This document shows positions 18,921-26,559 of a stretch of 64,000 nucleotides of DNA, piece by piece. Each line of letters opens with the position of its first letter. The first letter of the stretch is position 1. Below the pieces are notes generated by a model that did no database searches, was not told where the DNA came from, and worked only from the letters and a program-made list of their open reading frames with translations. The position numbers and the translations under genes are program-made. Source of the stretch: Mesostigma viride (Eukaryota > Streptophyta > Mesostigmatophyceae > Mesostigmatales > Mesostigmataceae); assembly GCA_009746045.1 (NCBI GenBank), contig RPFO01000600.1, positions 1 to 64,000 on the forward strand. The letters run 5' to 3'.

Positions 18921-19838
18921 ATGGCCTCCAATGCAGTTGTGAGGTATTTGCAACCCTTGCGCGATGGGTCTGGTGAGCAGGATCCATTTGCTGGCAAGAT
19001 TCGCGTGACCCCGGATGGCAAGATTTCGGTTATTGATGCTATCAAGTGCATGATATTTATGAAGCCGGATGGATCGTTCACAACTAATTCATTCAGACAC
19101 GCAAGCGAGGCCTTCAAAAAACTGTGCTCGGCCCATGAAGAAGTGTACGATGGCATCGTACACTTCCGTTTCACCGGCCAAGGGCAACGAGAGACGCCTG
19201 TCACTGACCGACAGGGAATCATAAAGATAATCCAGGTCCTACCCGGCAAGAAGGCCGCCGCCTTTCGCCAGTCAGTGGCTGTGCTATTGGAGAGATACCT
19301 GGACGCGGACCCGGCTCTAATTCAAGAGTTGTTGGATAGGTACCGCGACAGGACCGGCGAGGAGTTCGTGCCTCTCCCTCGCCAGCAAGTGCTGGAGGCC
19401 CCTCGCATCAAGAGCTGCGAGAGTAATAAGCTAGACATGCGCGCCATCAAGGAGAGCAGCGCCAAGCCCGTGCCGTCCAGGGTGTACGCCATCGTCAACA
19501 ACGCGGCCAACAAGCTGGTGACCGGCTACGAGCAGACCGCCGACTACAGGAAGGACCAGGGGCTCACGAAGAAGAGCCAGGCCACTCGCGACACGTTCAC
19601 AGACCCCATGTGCGCATTGACCGAATTCTTCCATTTGCGGCACCAAGAGGAGGTACGTGCCGGGAAAGACCCCGAGAAGACGGCGCTGGTCATGGTGGAG
19701 GCATTGGCACCGGGGCTGGAAAAGCTGGGTCACTACAATAAGGCTCGCGAGTACCGCGGCCCCGAGTTTGCGGCAAACAACAAACGACTCATGCTTGAGA
19801 ACCAGGCGTGGAACAGGGACAAGAGGATAAAATCGTAA
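18921..19838 (+). CDS. BRO-N/antirepressor-like protein, paralog 3 (intact)
   Basis: This 305-residue intact frame starts at the ATG at 18921 after the shared box. It has the same blocks as paralog 2: YLQPLRDGSGEQDPFAGK, VTPDGKISVIDAIKCMIFM, IIKIIQVLPGKKAAAFRQS and LERYLDADPALIQ. About 19,340-19,420 and 19,550-19,600 are almost identical in DNA to paralog 2, while the first 300 bp differ more. That mosaic suggests recent gene conversion or repeated duplication. Role as for paralog 2. Confidence 0.7.
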   Translation: MASNAVVRYLQPLRDGSGEQDPFAGKIRVTPDGKISVIDAIKCMIFMKPDGSFTTNSFRHASEAFKKLCSAHEEVYDGIVHFRFTGQGQRETPVTDRQGIIKIIQVLPGKKAAAFRQSVAVLLERYLDADPALIQELLDRYRDRTGEEFVPLPRQQVLEAPRIKSCESNKLDMRAIKESSAKPVPSRVYAIVNNAANKLVTGYEQTADYRKDQGLTKKSQATRDTFTDPMCALTEFFHLRHQEEVRAGKDPEKTALVMVEALAPGLEKLGHYNKAREYRGPEFAANNKRLMLENQAWNRDKRIKS

Positions 19839-19877
19839 TCTCATTCAATTATATATAACGTTAATGTACTAATCTTA

Positions 19878-20390
19878 ATGGGTTCATACCAATGCACGGT
19901 CATTACAAACAGTGGGACGAGGTGCAGACGGCGGGGGGGCGGCCGGGCACACAAGTGCACCCAACACGCGACCAGAAACAGGAAAAACACCCACACATGG
20001 CCCTCCGCCTGCTGCGGGCACGGCAACCGGGCGAAGAAAGTCCTTCCCGTTATCCCCCCGGAAGCACGGGACGTCGAGTATTCCGCGCGACTGGCCAGGT
20101 TCCAGGATGCCCTGCGCGTCGTGCGCCAGCCGCTAGGGGCCGGTATAGGCCCTCTGCGGGCGACGGCTATCCGACAACGGAACCGAGCGAATCTTGTGGC
20201 CGCGTCCAACGACCTCCTGTCTACAGCGCGCGCCGCGGGGGTCCCCGTGCAGGTCGTCGCCGCCGCCATCAACGCGGCTCCTCCACCCCCTCCTCCACCC
20301 CCGCCCGCGCCTGCACCTGCGCCTGCACCTGCGCCGGGCCACAACGCCGGTCAGAGGCGAATCAACAGACGGCGCGCGCGCAGGCACTGA
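19878..20390 (+). CDS. Cys/His-motif (DUF5763-like) protein with Pro-Ala linker
   Basis: The frame gives 170 residues from the ATG at 19878. The N-terminus has CTVITNSGTRCRRRGGGRAHKCTQH, which fits the small C-x(4)-T-x-x-G-x-x-C...C-x-x-H metal-binding motif found in many viral and phage proteins (DUF5763-like in my memory). The middle is helical (ARLARFQDALRVVRQPLG) and is followed by a Pro/Ala run (about 20,280-20,340) and an Arg-rich end. The same Cys/His module recurs in two further viral genes here. The role is unknown; it may bind nucleic acid. Confidence 0.55.
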   Translation: MGSYQCTVITNSGTRCRRRGGGRAHKCTQHATRNRKNTHTWPSACCGHGNRAKKVLPVIPPEARDVEYSARLARFQDALRVVRQPLGAGIGPLRATAIRQRNRANLVAASNDLLSTARAAGVPVQVVAAAINAAPPPPPPPPPAPAPAPAPAPGHNAGQRRINRRRARRH

Positions 20391-20396
20391 GGTGCG

Positions 20397-20588
20397 TCAG
20401 TGGCTCATGGTCGCCACCAAAAGGGCGATCACGACGACGGCAAACACGACCGGGACGACCAGCTCCGGCCTGGACACCAATGGGGGGGCAAACACAACGG
20501 GGGCGGTGGGGTCCAGATGCTCCGTCCTTTTCAAATCGCCCAGGCCCTCCTGTACGGGAGCAACGTTCTCTATGCTAGATGTGGACAT
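20397..20588 (-). CDS. Small tail-anchored viral membrane protein
   Basis: The frame gives 63 residues, ATG at 20588. The polar N-terminus ends in a hydrophobic C-terminal helix (LVVPVVFAVVVIALLVATM) with only two residues after it. It ends six bases from the stop of the preceding gene, convergent. It is probably a tail-anchored membrane protein; no family is recognised. Confidence 0.5.
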   Translation of the reverse strand: MSTSSIENVAPVQEGLGDLKRTEHLDPTAPVVFAPPLVSRPELVVPVVFAVVVIALLVATMSH

Positions 20589-20651
20589 GCTTTATCCACG
20601 TTACAGTAAACCAAAGTTTATTTATTGTTTACCAATGTAGGATTTGGTTTC

Positions 20652-21185
20652 TCAACCCTTGGATGCTATCTTCGCGTTTGCCAAATCCGTCTTGGCGGCG
20701 GCCAGCTGGGTCCTGAGATTGTCGATGCTGGCCTTGTGGTTGGTAAGGGCCAGCTCCATCAATTTCAAGGCGTCGTCCCTCTCCGAAACGACCCTCTTCA
20801 GGTCATTGACCTGGCTGGCAAGCTTGTTCCTCGCCCTTTCGTGTCTCTTTCGGGTGGCATCCCTTTCCTTCTTGTGCTTTGTGATCACCCCCTCGATCTT
20901 GTCTCTCATGTCCGCGAATTGGGAGTGAACAGTGGTCACAAACTCCCTTGGGACAAAAACCCTGGATGGGAGAGGCCCTTCGTTCAATCGGACAACTCGA
21001 TTCCCCACTTCATGTGAGGGGTCTAGCACCTTAACACATTGCGACGGTGGCATGTTTTCCTTGTCAGAATCGCTGCCATCAGAGCTGCCCCCACCATCAG
21101 AACTGCTTGTGTTCTCCATCGCCGACTTCGGGCGGATTGCGGGCGAAATGGCTCTCTCACAGTTGCTGGTCTCTTTGTCCACCAT
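20652..21185 (-). CDS. Coiled-coil viral protein
   Basis: I choose the ATG at 21185 (177 residues). The frame runs on to 21485, but that part is translated minisatellite (ISDLPHQRS units) and is unlikely to be protein. The N-terminus is acidic and Ser-rich (SSSDGGGSSDGSDSDKEN); from ~residue 75 to 170 the protein is a continuous Leu/Lys/Asp-rich coiled coil (NKLASQVNDLKRVVSERDD) that ends in the Ala/Lys region AAAKTDLANAKIASKG. The role is unknown; structural scaffold is a guess. Confidence 0.5.
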   Translation of the reverse strand: MVDKETSNCERAISPAIRPKSAMENTSSSDGGGSSDGSDSDKENMPPSQCVKVLDPSHEVGNRVVRLNEGPLPSRVFVPREFVTTVHSQFADMRDKIEGVITKHKKERDATRKRHERARNKLASQVNDLKRVVSERDDALKLMELALTNHKASIDNLRTQLAAAKTDLANAKIASKG

Positions 21186-21206
21186 ATGGCCAGGCCTGTG
21201 TGCATG

Positions 21207-21475
21207 GGGCATCCAAGATCTGTGACGTGGCATACCAGAGATCTGTGACGTGGCAAGTGACGGGCAGATCCGAGATCTCTGATGTGGCAGATCTCTGATG
21301 TGGCAGATCCAAGATCTCTGATGTGGCAGTGGCAGATCCGAGATCTCTGATGTGCCAGATCTCTGATGTGGCAGATCCGAGATCTCTGATGTGGCAGATC
21401 TCTGATGTGGCAGATCCGAGATCTCTGATGTGGCATATGATGTGGCGGATCCAAGATCTCTACAGATCACAGATC
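21207..21475. repeat. Minisatellite of GATCTCTGATGTGGCA units
   Basis: About a dozen imperfect copies of AGATCTCTGATGTGGCA, alternating with GATCCGAGATCTCTGATGTGGCA, fill the upstream region of the coiled-coil gene. They contain BglII-type AGATCT palindromes and lie between divergent genes, so they may affect promoters or be a slippage product. Confidence 0.65.
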
Positions 21476-21675
21476 CACTGGCCAAGTGCCATCATAAGTG
21501 TGTTGCCAACCCTCCCCAGACACACCAAACCACCAGCGCCCAGCCATCCGAAATCCCAGTCCACCACCCATCATTCCTAGTCCCCGGAAGCCATTCCTTT
21601 TTCGCCCGAGTGCCCATTCTAAAGCCCGAGGCTCCATAAAGGTGACATTTACAGTACATTTTCGCATCAGAAATC

Positions 21676-22575
21676 ATGCCCGCCGAACATTTCCATGGCG
21701 CCTGTCTGGGTTTGCCGGAGGCTCACTACATCTACAACCCGGAGACCGGGGAAAAGCTTTTCAAGAACGTGACGAACGTGCAGTTCGCGGAGGACTGGAA
21801 GAAGCAGAACCCTGGAAAGGATCCTCACCCCCCCACCATCAGGTGCGAGAGTTGCAACGAGCTCAGGTTCATATCCGCCTACACCTGCGGCCCCATGGTC
21901 AGGCAGGCGGACGTCTGCGACCAGTGCCACGAGGCCGTCCGCAAGTACACCCTCAAGAAGAGGCTGGACATCGAGGCGCTGGCCAAGAAGGCGGTTAAGA
22001 AGTACACCGCCAAGGAGGTCCGCATCATCCCTCCGTGCGGCAGGGGCGACAGGAAGTTCGAGGAGGCCATCTGGCAGGCGGAGCACGAGGCGCACGGGGA
22101 CGAGGGCATGGACAGCATCGAGGTGTGCATCCTGTGCGACCAGAGACTGGAGAACGTTTACTCTCCCAAGGTGGACATGGACACGGCCCCGCACTTCCAC
22201 ATGGGCGGCGTCTGCGACGGCTGCATGATGACCGTGCTGGTCGAGCAGGAGAGCCCCGACGACATCGACTGCCCCCTGTGCCTCCATGAGGACCGCCGCA
22301 AGGAGCACGTGGCCAGGCTGCAGTTCCCCTACTTCGTCTTCAACCCCCACCTGACCGCCATAGCCCACGTGGCCAGCGTGCGGTCTGTGGGCGAGATCAC
22401 CATCTTCCGCGCCCACAACGCCAAGTGCATCGTCGTCGAGAAGGCCACGGGGGAGCTCGCTGCCCTGGAGGGCGGCGCGAGGAAGCGCAAGGGTGCGGAC
22501 GCCTCTCCCGAGACGGAGGTGGTGTGCGTGGACAACGGCCCGCAGCCCAGGCGCAGGATTGGTCTCAGGTCCTGA
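21676..22575 (+). CDS. Cys-rich RING-like viral protein
   Basis: This 299-residue frame starts at the ATG at 21676. It has two Cys clusters. The first is CESCNELRFISAY and VCDQCHEAV around residues 56-90. The second is VCILCDQRLE, then HFHMGGVCDGCM and CPLCLHE around residues 150-205. The second is RING-like: C-x2-C, His-x-His region, C-x2-C and a final C-x2-C. RING-like proteins of NCLDVs often act as E3 ligases, but the spacing is not canonical and activity is not shown. The C-terminus is basic (GGARKRKGAD). Confidence 0.6.
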   Translation: MPAEHFHGACLGLPEAHYIYNPETGEKLFKNVTNVQFAEDWKKQNPGKDPHPPTIRCESCNELRFISAYTCGPMVRQADVCDQCHEAVRKYTLKKRLDIEALAKKAVKKYTAKEVRIIPPCGRGDRKFEEAIWQAEHEAHGDEGMDSIEVCILCDQRLENVYSPKVDMDTAPHFHMGGVCDGCMMTVLVEQESPDDIDCPLCLHEDRRKEHVARLQFPYFVFNPHLTAIAHVASVRSVGEITIFRAHNAKCIVVEKATGELAALEGGARKRKGADASPETEVVCVDNGPQPRRRIGLRS

Positions 22576-22733
22576 GCGGTCGATAGCGCCTTTCTCTCAC
22601 TCAGCAGTTGTTTGAAGCGTGACAGGCAGCTAATTGAGCACTGTCCCTCACCGCGTTTTATGTACAGCGCACCCTAGGGGCGCGACTAGGTGATAAACGT
22701 GCTATTATTTATTTTTTTAATGAATATATATTT
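22576..22733. other. Convergent intergenic spacer
   Basis: About 160 bases lie between convergent genes. They contain an AT-rich TTTATTTTTTTAATGAATATATATTT stretch, probably serving as transcript ends for both. I see no gene. Confidence 0.4.
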
Positions 22734-23335
22734 TCACCTCCTCGTGCGCGATCGCCCCCTCACCCTGCGCGCCCCCGTTGTGTGTCCGCCCCGCTTAGGC
22801 AGCACGCGGGCGCCGGTGTACATCGGCACGTACATAGGCACGTACCCCGCTCTCTTTGTGAACCTGTCCTCGTAATCGTCGTCATCCTCGCTGTTTTCGT
22901 AAACTGCGGGCACACCTTCCGCGTCGGCAAATATGTCACCGTCTTCGTCGGCTTCCCATCCGCCACGCGGGTCAGCGGCGGCAGCCATGGCAGCAATGTC
23001 AGCCTGTGTCAGCCTGGCACGGGCGGCATTGGCGGCGGCAGCAGATCTCCATCGACCCCTTATCTCATCAGATTTGTTGGAAGGGACAGCGGGGGCTTGC
23101 CCGACCATCATCCTCCCCAGCGCCTTCGACACACCGCTGAAACGGAGCATGTCGAGACTGGGCGCGCCCACCCGGTGAGAGCGGCCCGACCGCCCCCGCG
23201 CCCAGGCGCGCCCCGCCCCCTCCCCCTCCTCCCGCCCCCGTGGTGCGGGCACGCGCTCCTGCCGCCCCAAGTATGCCACCCGCACCGGCCGCCCTTGCCC
23301 GTCAACGCACCGCAACGATCGGACGATACCGCCAT
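22734..23335 (-). CDS. Cys/His-motif (DUF5763-like) protein, frameshifted in a GC-rich run
   Basis: The likely start is the ATG at 23335, opening with RCGALTGKGGRCGWHTWGG, then ACPHHGG, the same C-x(4)-T-x-x-G-x-x-C...C-x-x-H module as in the gene at 19878. That frame degenerates into Gly/Arg repeats. Between about 23,165 and 23,240, a C/G-rich stretch, the protein-like frame switches to one ending at 22734 with SLDMLRFSGVSKALGRMM, an Ala-rich helix, an acidic EDGDIFADAEGV patch and a basic tail. A homopolymer indel is the likely break. About 200 codons in all; function unknown. Confidence 0.5.
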
Positions 23336-23401
23336 CGCGCGAAACACGTATACAAAAAAGCGCACATAATTTTGAAACGCGCGCGCACAGCAACGCTCGA
23401 A

Positions 23402-23966
23402 CGCTCTCAACACGGCCCCGACTTGGATAGCCTTCTACCACCAAAAAAGAGAAGACTATCCAACAAAACCCCCGCCAACACCGGCCCGTCCATCCGTCAC
23501 CAGGAAAAAAAAGAGAAGACTATCCAAATTCCCCCCTCTCAAACCCCGCTCGACCATCGAACAAATTTAAGACGACCTCTCCAGCCACTCTCGCCCGTTG
23601 GTCGTGGATAGCCTTCTCTTGGATAGCCTTCTTTTTACCCCCCCGGCCAAACTATTACTCCACCTATACCCTACACCCTATACCCTATACCCCCCCTGAA
23701 AAATTTCCTTACGCCATAAAATACTTTTTTTTTCTATCCAAAAAGAAGACTACCAAAAGAAGACTATCCAAACTCCCCCCTCTTAAACCCCGCCCGACCA
23801 TCGAACAAATTTAAGACGCCCCCTCCCGACATTCTCGACCATCGGTCGTGGATAGCCTTCTCGTCGACAAAAAAAAACGGCACGCGACGAGAAACCTCTC
23901 TCGACCAAGATCGTGGATAGACTTCTCCAAAAACACGGAGAGAAGAACATCCAACCTCTCCAGCCT
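23402..23966 (+). repeat. Subterminal repeat, copy 1 (about 570 bp)
   Basis: This block is a diverged direct copy of 27,831-28,400 and an inverted copy of 25,981-26,550. All share, in order, CTCAACACGGCCCCG, paired GGATAGnCTTCT and AGAAGnCTATCC words, a GGCCnnAACTATTA tract, a pyrimidine run with CTATACCCTA-type words, CTTACGCCATAAAATACTT and ACAAATTTAAGACG. Many GGATAG/CTATCC words in both orientations make it highly foldable. There are no credible genes in 23,336-24,141. Confidence 0.75.
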
Positions 23967-24059
23967 CTGCCGACACCCGACCTGCCACGACCTGCCACGA
24001 CCCGCCACGCCCGCCACGAACTGCCACGAACGCAGCTAACGACGCTCAAAGCACGCGCA

Positions 24060-24141
24060 CGAACGAGGGGTAGCCCTCGCGAAGCCTAGCAAGGGTTGTG
24101 GAGGTGCCGCGACCGCCTGAAAGGCGTGGTTCGCACTTAGA
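24060..24141. other. Candidate structured RNA or hairpin-rich spacer
   Basis: Directly before the palindrome lie GAGGGGTAGCCCTC and ACCGCCTGAAAGGCGTGGT, each able to fold as a hairpin. The stretch is not part of the palindrome and not of subterminal repeat copy 1. No RNA family is recognised. Confidence 0.3.
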
Positions 24142-24250
24142 CTAGCCCGGGCCGACCCGACCCCCTGTCGGCCCTCTGTCAGCCCGCTTTTCAAAGTATG
24201 ACAGCTGGCACTCTAATGCTGGCACACTGGCAGAAAAAAGTGTAGGTGTG

Positions 24251-24256
24251 ATATAG
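24251..24256 (+). promoter_or_regulatory. TATA-like box before the left-arm Cys/His gene
   Basis: ATATAG lies six bases before the ATG at 24262, matching the viral promoter pattern. It is mirrored in the right arm at about 30,125-30,130. Confidence 0.35.
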
Positions 24257-24261
24257 GTATC

Positions 24262-25023
24262 ATGCCAGTAAAACGAATGTTCCCGGCTGGCGACCCGCCT
24301 GGCCGTCATCACGTGATCAACCAGTTGCAATGGCTCCCCCGAGACAACCGCAACCCGTACGAGCGCCGGCTCGAAGCCATGCGCAGGGATATGCGCATCG
24401 TTGAACGGCAAAGAGCAATCGAGGCCGAAATGGCCGCCCAGGCCCAGGCCCAGGCCATAGCCCAAGCAGCGGCCGACCAGCTGCAGTGGGTGGTGGAGGT
24501 GCACGAGCAGCAACAACACCGCGCGCGACGACGTGTACGGCGAAAGTGTTCAGCGACCACGTCCAGTGGAAGCAGATGCAGCAGGGGGGTCGCGGGGGCG
24601 CGTTTTAGCACTCGCTTGCAACACGCCGGGCGCGCCAAGAAGCGCAAAACGAACTTGATTCGCCCACGCAAGCACAGGATGCGCGCAGATGACGTTGCGG
24701 ATGACGCGGCATTCCTTGACATGCTTGCCCGCTTGCCAACACCCCCTACGCAGCCACCTACGCAGCCACCTACGCAGCCACCTACGCAGCCACCTACGCA
24801 GGAAGAGATTGAGAGAGATATGGAATGGCTGGCCAGACTGCCAGCCCCCCCGACCACCACGCGCCGTACCAGGAGAGGCTGGCGGGAAGCATACCTTGAG
24901 CGTATGCTGGCCCGCGCACGCCACGGACCGCCCGAAGAGAACTTTCTAGCGCGCAGGGCCTATCTTGACACTTTTCGACGCCCACCACTCGGACTTGGCG
25001 AACAAAGGCATGCGGGGGGGTGA
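24262..25023 (+). CDS. Palindrome gene 1, left copy: Cys-motif protein with TQPP repeats
   Basis: This intact 253-residue frame begins at the ATG at 24262. A charged helical N-terminus with an Ala/Gln repeat (MAAQAQAQAIAQAAA) is followed by KCSATTSSGSRCSRG near residue 95, the first half of the C-x(4)-T-x-x-G-x-x-C module seen in two other viral genes, though the second Cys/His pair is weaker. Around residues 160-180 a 12-bp tandem repeat (CCTACGCAGCCA, ~24,744-24,803) codes for Thr-Gln-Pro-Pro units. The C-terminus is Arg-rich. Function unknown; an identical copy is on the other arm. Confidence 0.6.
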   Translation: MPVKRMFPAGDPPGRHHVINQLQWLPRDNRNPYERRLEAMRRDMRIVERQRAIEAEMAAQAQAQAIAQAAADQLQWVVEVHEQQQHRARRRVRRKCSATTSSGSRCSRGVAGARFSTRLQHAGRAKKRKTNLIRPRKHRMRADDVADDAAFLDMLARLPTPPTQPPTQPPTQPPTQPPTQEEIERDMEWLARLPAPPTTTRRTRRGWREAYLERMLARARHGPPEENFLARRAYLDTFRRPPLGLGEQRHAGG

Positions 25024-25032
25024 GTACAGGGA

Positions 25033-25455
25033 ATGAGCGAGCCCGTGACCCTGGCAATTTTGTCCCTCGCGATATATATAGACGATGGAAGAGGGCACGT
25101 CCCCACCCGGGTCCACGCACGTACCGCGCCGAAAAATGAAGGCGGACGGCACGTACTACACCCCCCGCCCCCGCCACCTCCTCCCGGCCCGGTGCTTCGG
25201 GCACTCAAGTACATCGTGCAGTCCCCGCTGGGGGCCCCACTCCGGTTTCTGGTGACGTACGGGGTAGAGGGAGACGGGTTTGTAAGGGCCTACGAGGGGA
25301 TGTTCAGACTGACCCTGTTGATGGCCGTAATCCTCGCGTACTTCGTGTATTTCCTGGTCAAGATGTGGCGTCGCCCCGTCAAGCTGGACTTCACCCCGGC
25401 CGTGGCGGCCGTAAAGAGGCTCCCCACTCCAAGCAGCGGGCCGACAGTGGGCTGA
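25033..25455 (+). CDS. Palindrome gene 2, left copy: single-span membrane protein
   Basis: The open frame from the ATG at 25033 has 140 residues. Its C-terminal part has one strong membrane segment (FRLTLLMAVILAYFVYFLV) followed by a basic region (KMWRRPVKLDF). The first ~45 residues are suspect: a TATATATA box at 25073 lies within them, and a second frame from the ATG at 25085 (MEEGTSPPGSTH) runs into a C-rich tract at 25,159-25,185, where a one-base change would join it to the membrane part. The gene probably starts at 25085 and is frameshifted there. Function unknown. Confidence 0.5.
   Translation: MSEPVTLAILSLAIYIDDGRGHVPTRVHARTAPKNEGGRHVLHPPPPPPPPGPVLRALKYIVQSPLGAPLRFLVTYGVEGDGFVRAYEGMFRLTLLMAVILAYFVYFLVKMWRRPVKLDFTPAVAAVKRLPTPSSGPTVG
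25073..25080 (+). promoter_or_regulatory. TATATATA box, left arm
   Basis: TATATATA lies five bases before an ATG at 25085 and inside the longer open frame that begins at 25033. This suggests the transcript of palindrome gene 2 starts here and that translation begins at 25085 or later, not at 25033. Confidence 0.4.
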
Positions 25456-25486
25456 GTAATTATCCATCGCAGTATTATCCATCTCC

Positions 25487-25962
25487 ATGTTCATGCTATT
25501 GCTCGTGATCATCCTGCTGTTCGTGATCTTCATGATGCGTAACATGCCCGAACCCGCTACCCCCCCTCGGACCCCGGTGCAGCCGCCGTGGCGTACGAGG
25601 CCACCCCCAACCCGGAGCCGGACAGCACGGCCGCGGCCCCCGCGAACACGGTAGACCCCCGCGCGCCCGAGGAGAAGGCCGAGCGCGTGCGCTTCAAGGA
25701 CGCGATACCCGGAATGGCCACCAACGTGCAGGCGATGATCGTGGACAGCGTGAACCCCGTGTCCATGTTGGGCGGCCTCATGAGCGGGTTCGGCATGATT
25801 CCCAACAAGGCGGCCGACAAGGTCAGCAAGGCGGGCGCCAAGATCACCAAGGCCGTGGTGGGGCACACCCCGGGCGGTGCGCTGATGCAGGCGTTCAAGG
25901 AGAAGAAGAGCGCGCGGTGCAAGGCCAAGAAGTTCTTCAGCTGGGGGTTCGCCAAGTGCTAG
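25487..25962 (+). CDS. Palindrome gene 3, left copy: N-anchored protein, frameshifted in a C-run
   Basis: The conserved frame is open from a GTG at 25588 to 25962. Upstream, an ATG at 25487 opens a strong signal-anchor-like segment (MFMLLLVIILLFVIFMM) and runs into a C-run at about 25,559-25,566, where one base would join it to the main frame. The main body has an acidic, Pro/Ala-rich region, then MATNVQAMIVDSVNP, a Gly/Met-rich segment and a Lys/Cys-rich end (KKSARCKAKKFF). About 158 codons in all. Function unknown. Confidence 0.5.
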
Positions 25963-25980
25963 TGGCGCCGAGGGGCGGGA

Positions 25981-26550
25981 ACGCCGGGAGAGCTTGGATG
26001 TTCTTCTCCCCCCCGTTTTTGAGAAGCCTATCCACGATCTCGCTCGAGACGGGATTCTCACCTCCCGCCAGTTTTTTTGGCAAGGAGAAGCCTATCCAAC
26101 AACATTGCTCGATAATGCCCGGAGAGGGCGTCTTAAATTTGTTCGACGGTCGAGCAGGGTTTAAGAGGGGGGAATTTGGATAGTCTTCTTTTGGTAGTCT
26201 TCTTTTTGGAGAGAAAAAAAAAGTATTTTATGGCGTAAGGAATTTTTTTTGGGGGGGGGTATAGGCTATAGGGTATAGGCCTGGGGGGAATAATAGTTGC
26301 GGCCGGGCCCGAAAAAGAAGACTATCCAAGAGAAGCCTATCCACGAACATTGCCCGAGAACTGCGGGAGAGGGTGTCTTAAATTTACTCGCCCCCCACCA
26401 GGGGTTGTCAGGGGTCGAGTTTGGATAGTCTTCTATTTTTTTTCCTGGTGACGGATGGATGGGCCGGGGTTGGCAGGGGTTGTATTGGATAGGCTTCTCT
26501 TTTTTGGGTCGGAGAAGGCTATCCAAGGCGGGGCCGTGTTGAGAGCCCCC
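25981..26550 (-). repeat. Subterminal repeat, copy 2 (inverted, left arm)
   Basis: This is the reverse complement of the right-arm block at 27,831-28,400 and a diverged inverted copy of 23,402-23,966. Together with copy 1 it brackets the three genes of the left arm, as if they formed a cassette between inverted repeats. Confidence 0.75.
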
Positions 26551-26559
26551 GAAAAAAAA

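Noticed and set aside
21186-21485. N-terminal extension of the coiled-coil gene
   Set aside because: It is translated minisatellite; an ATG at 21185 starts the non-repetitive part.
24060-24300. Group I intron core (TTAGACTAG-like P7 strand)
   Set aside because: A matching partner strand and the P, Q and S elements are not found downstream.
24550-24924. Trp-Leu-Arg-Arg repeat frame
   Set aside because: It is antisense to the TQPP repeat of palindrome gene 1.
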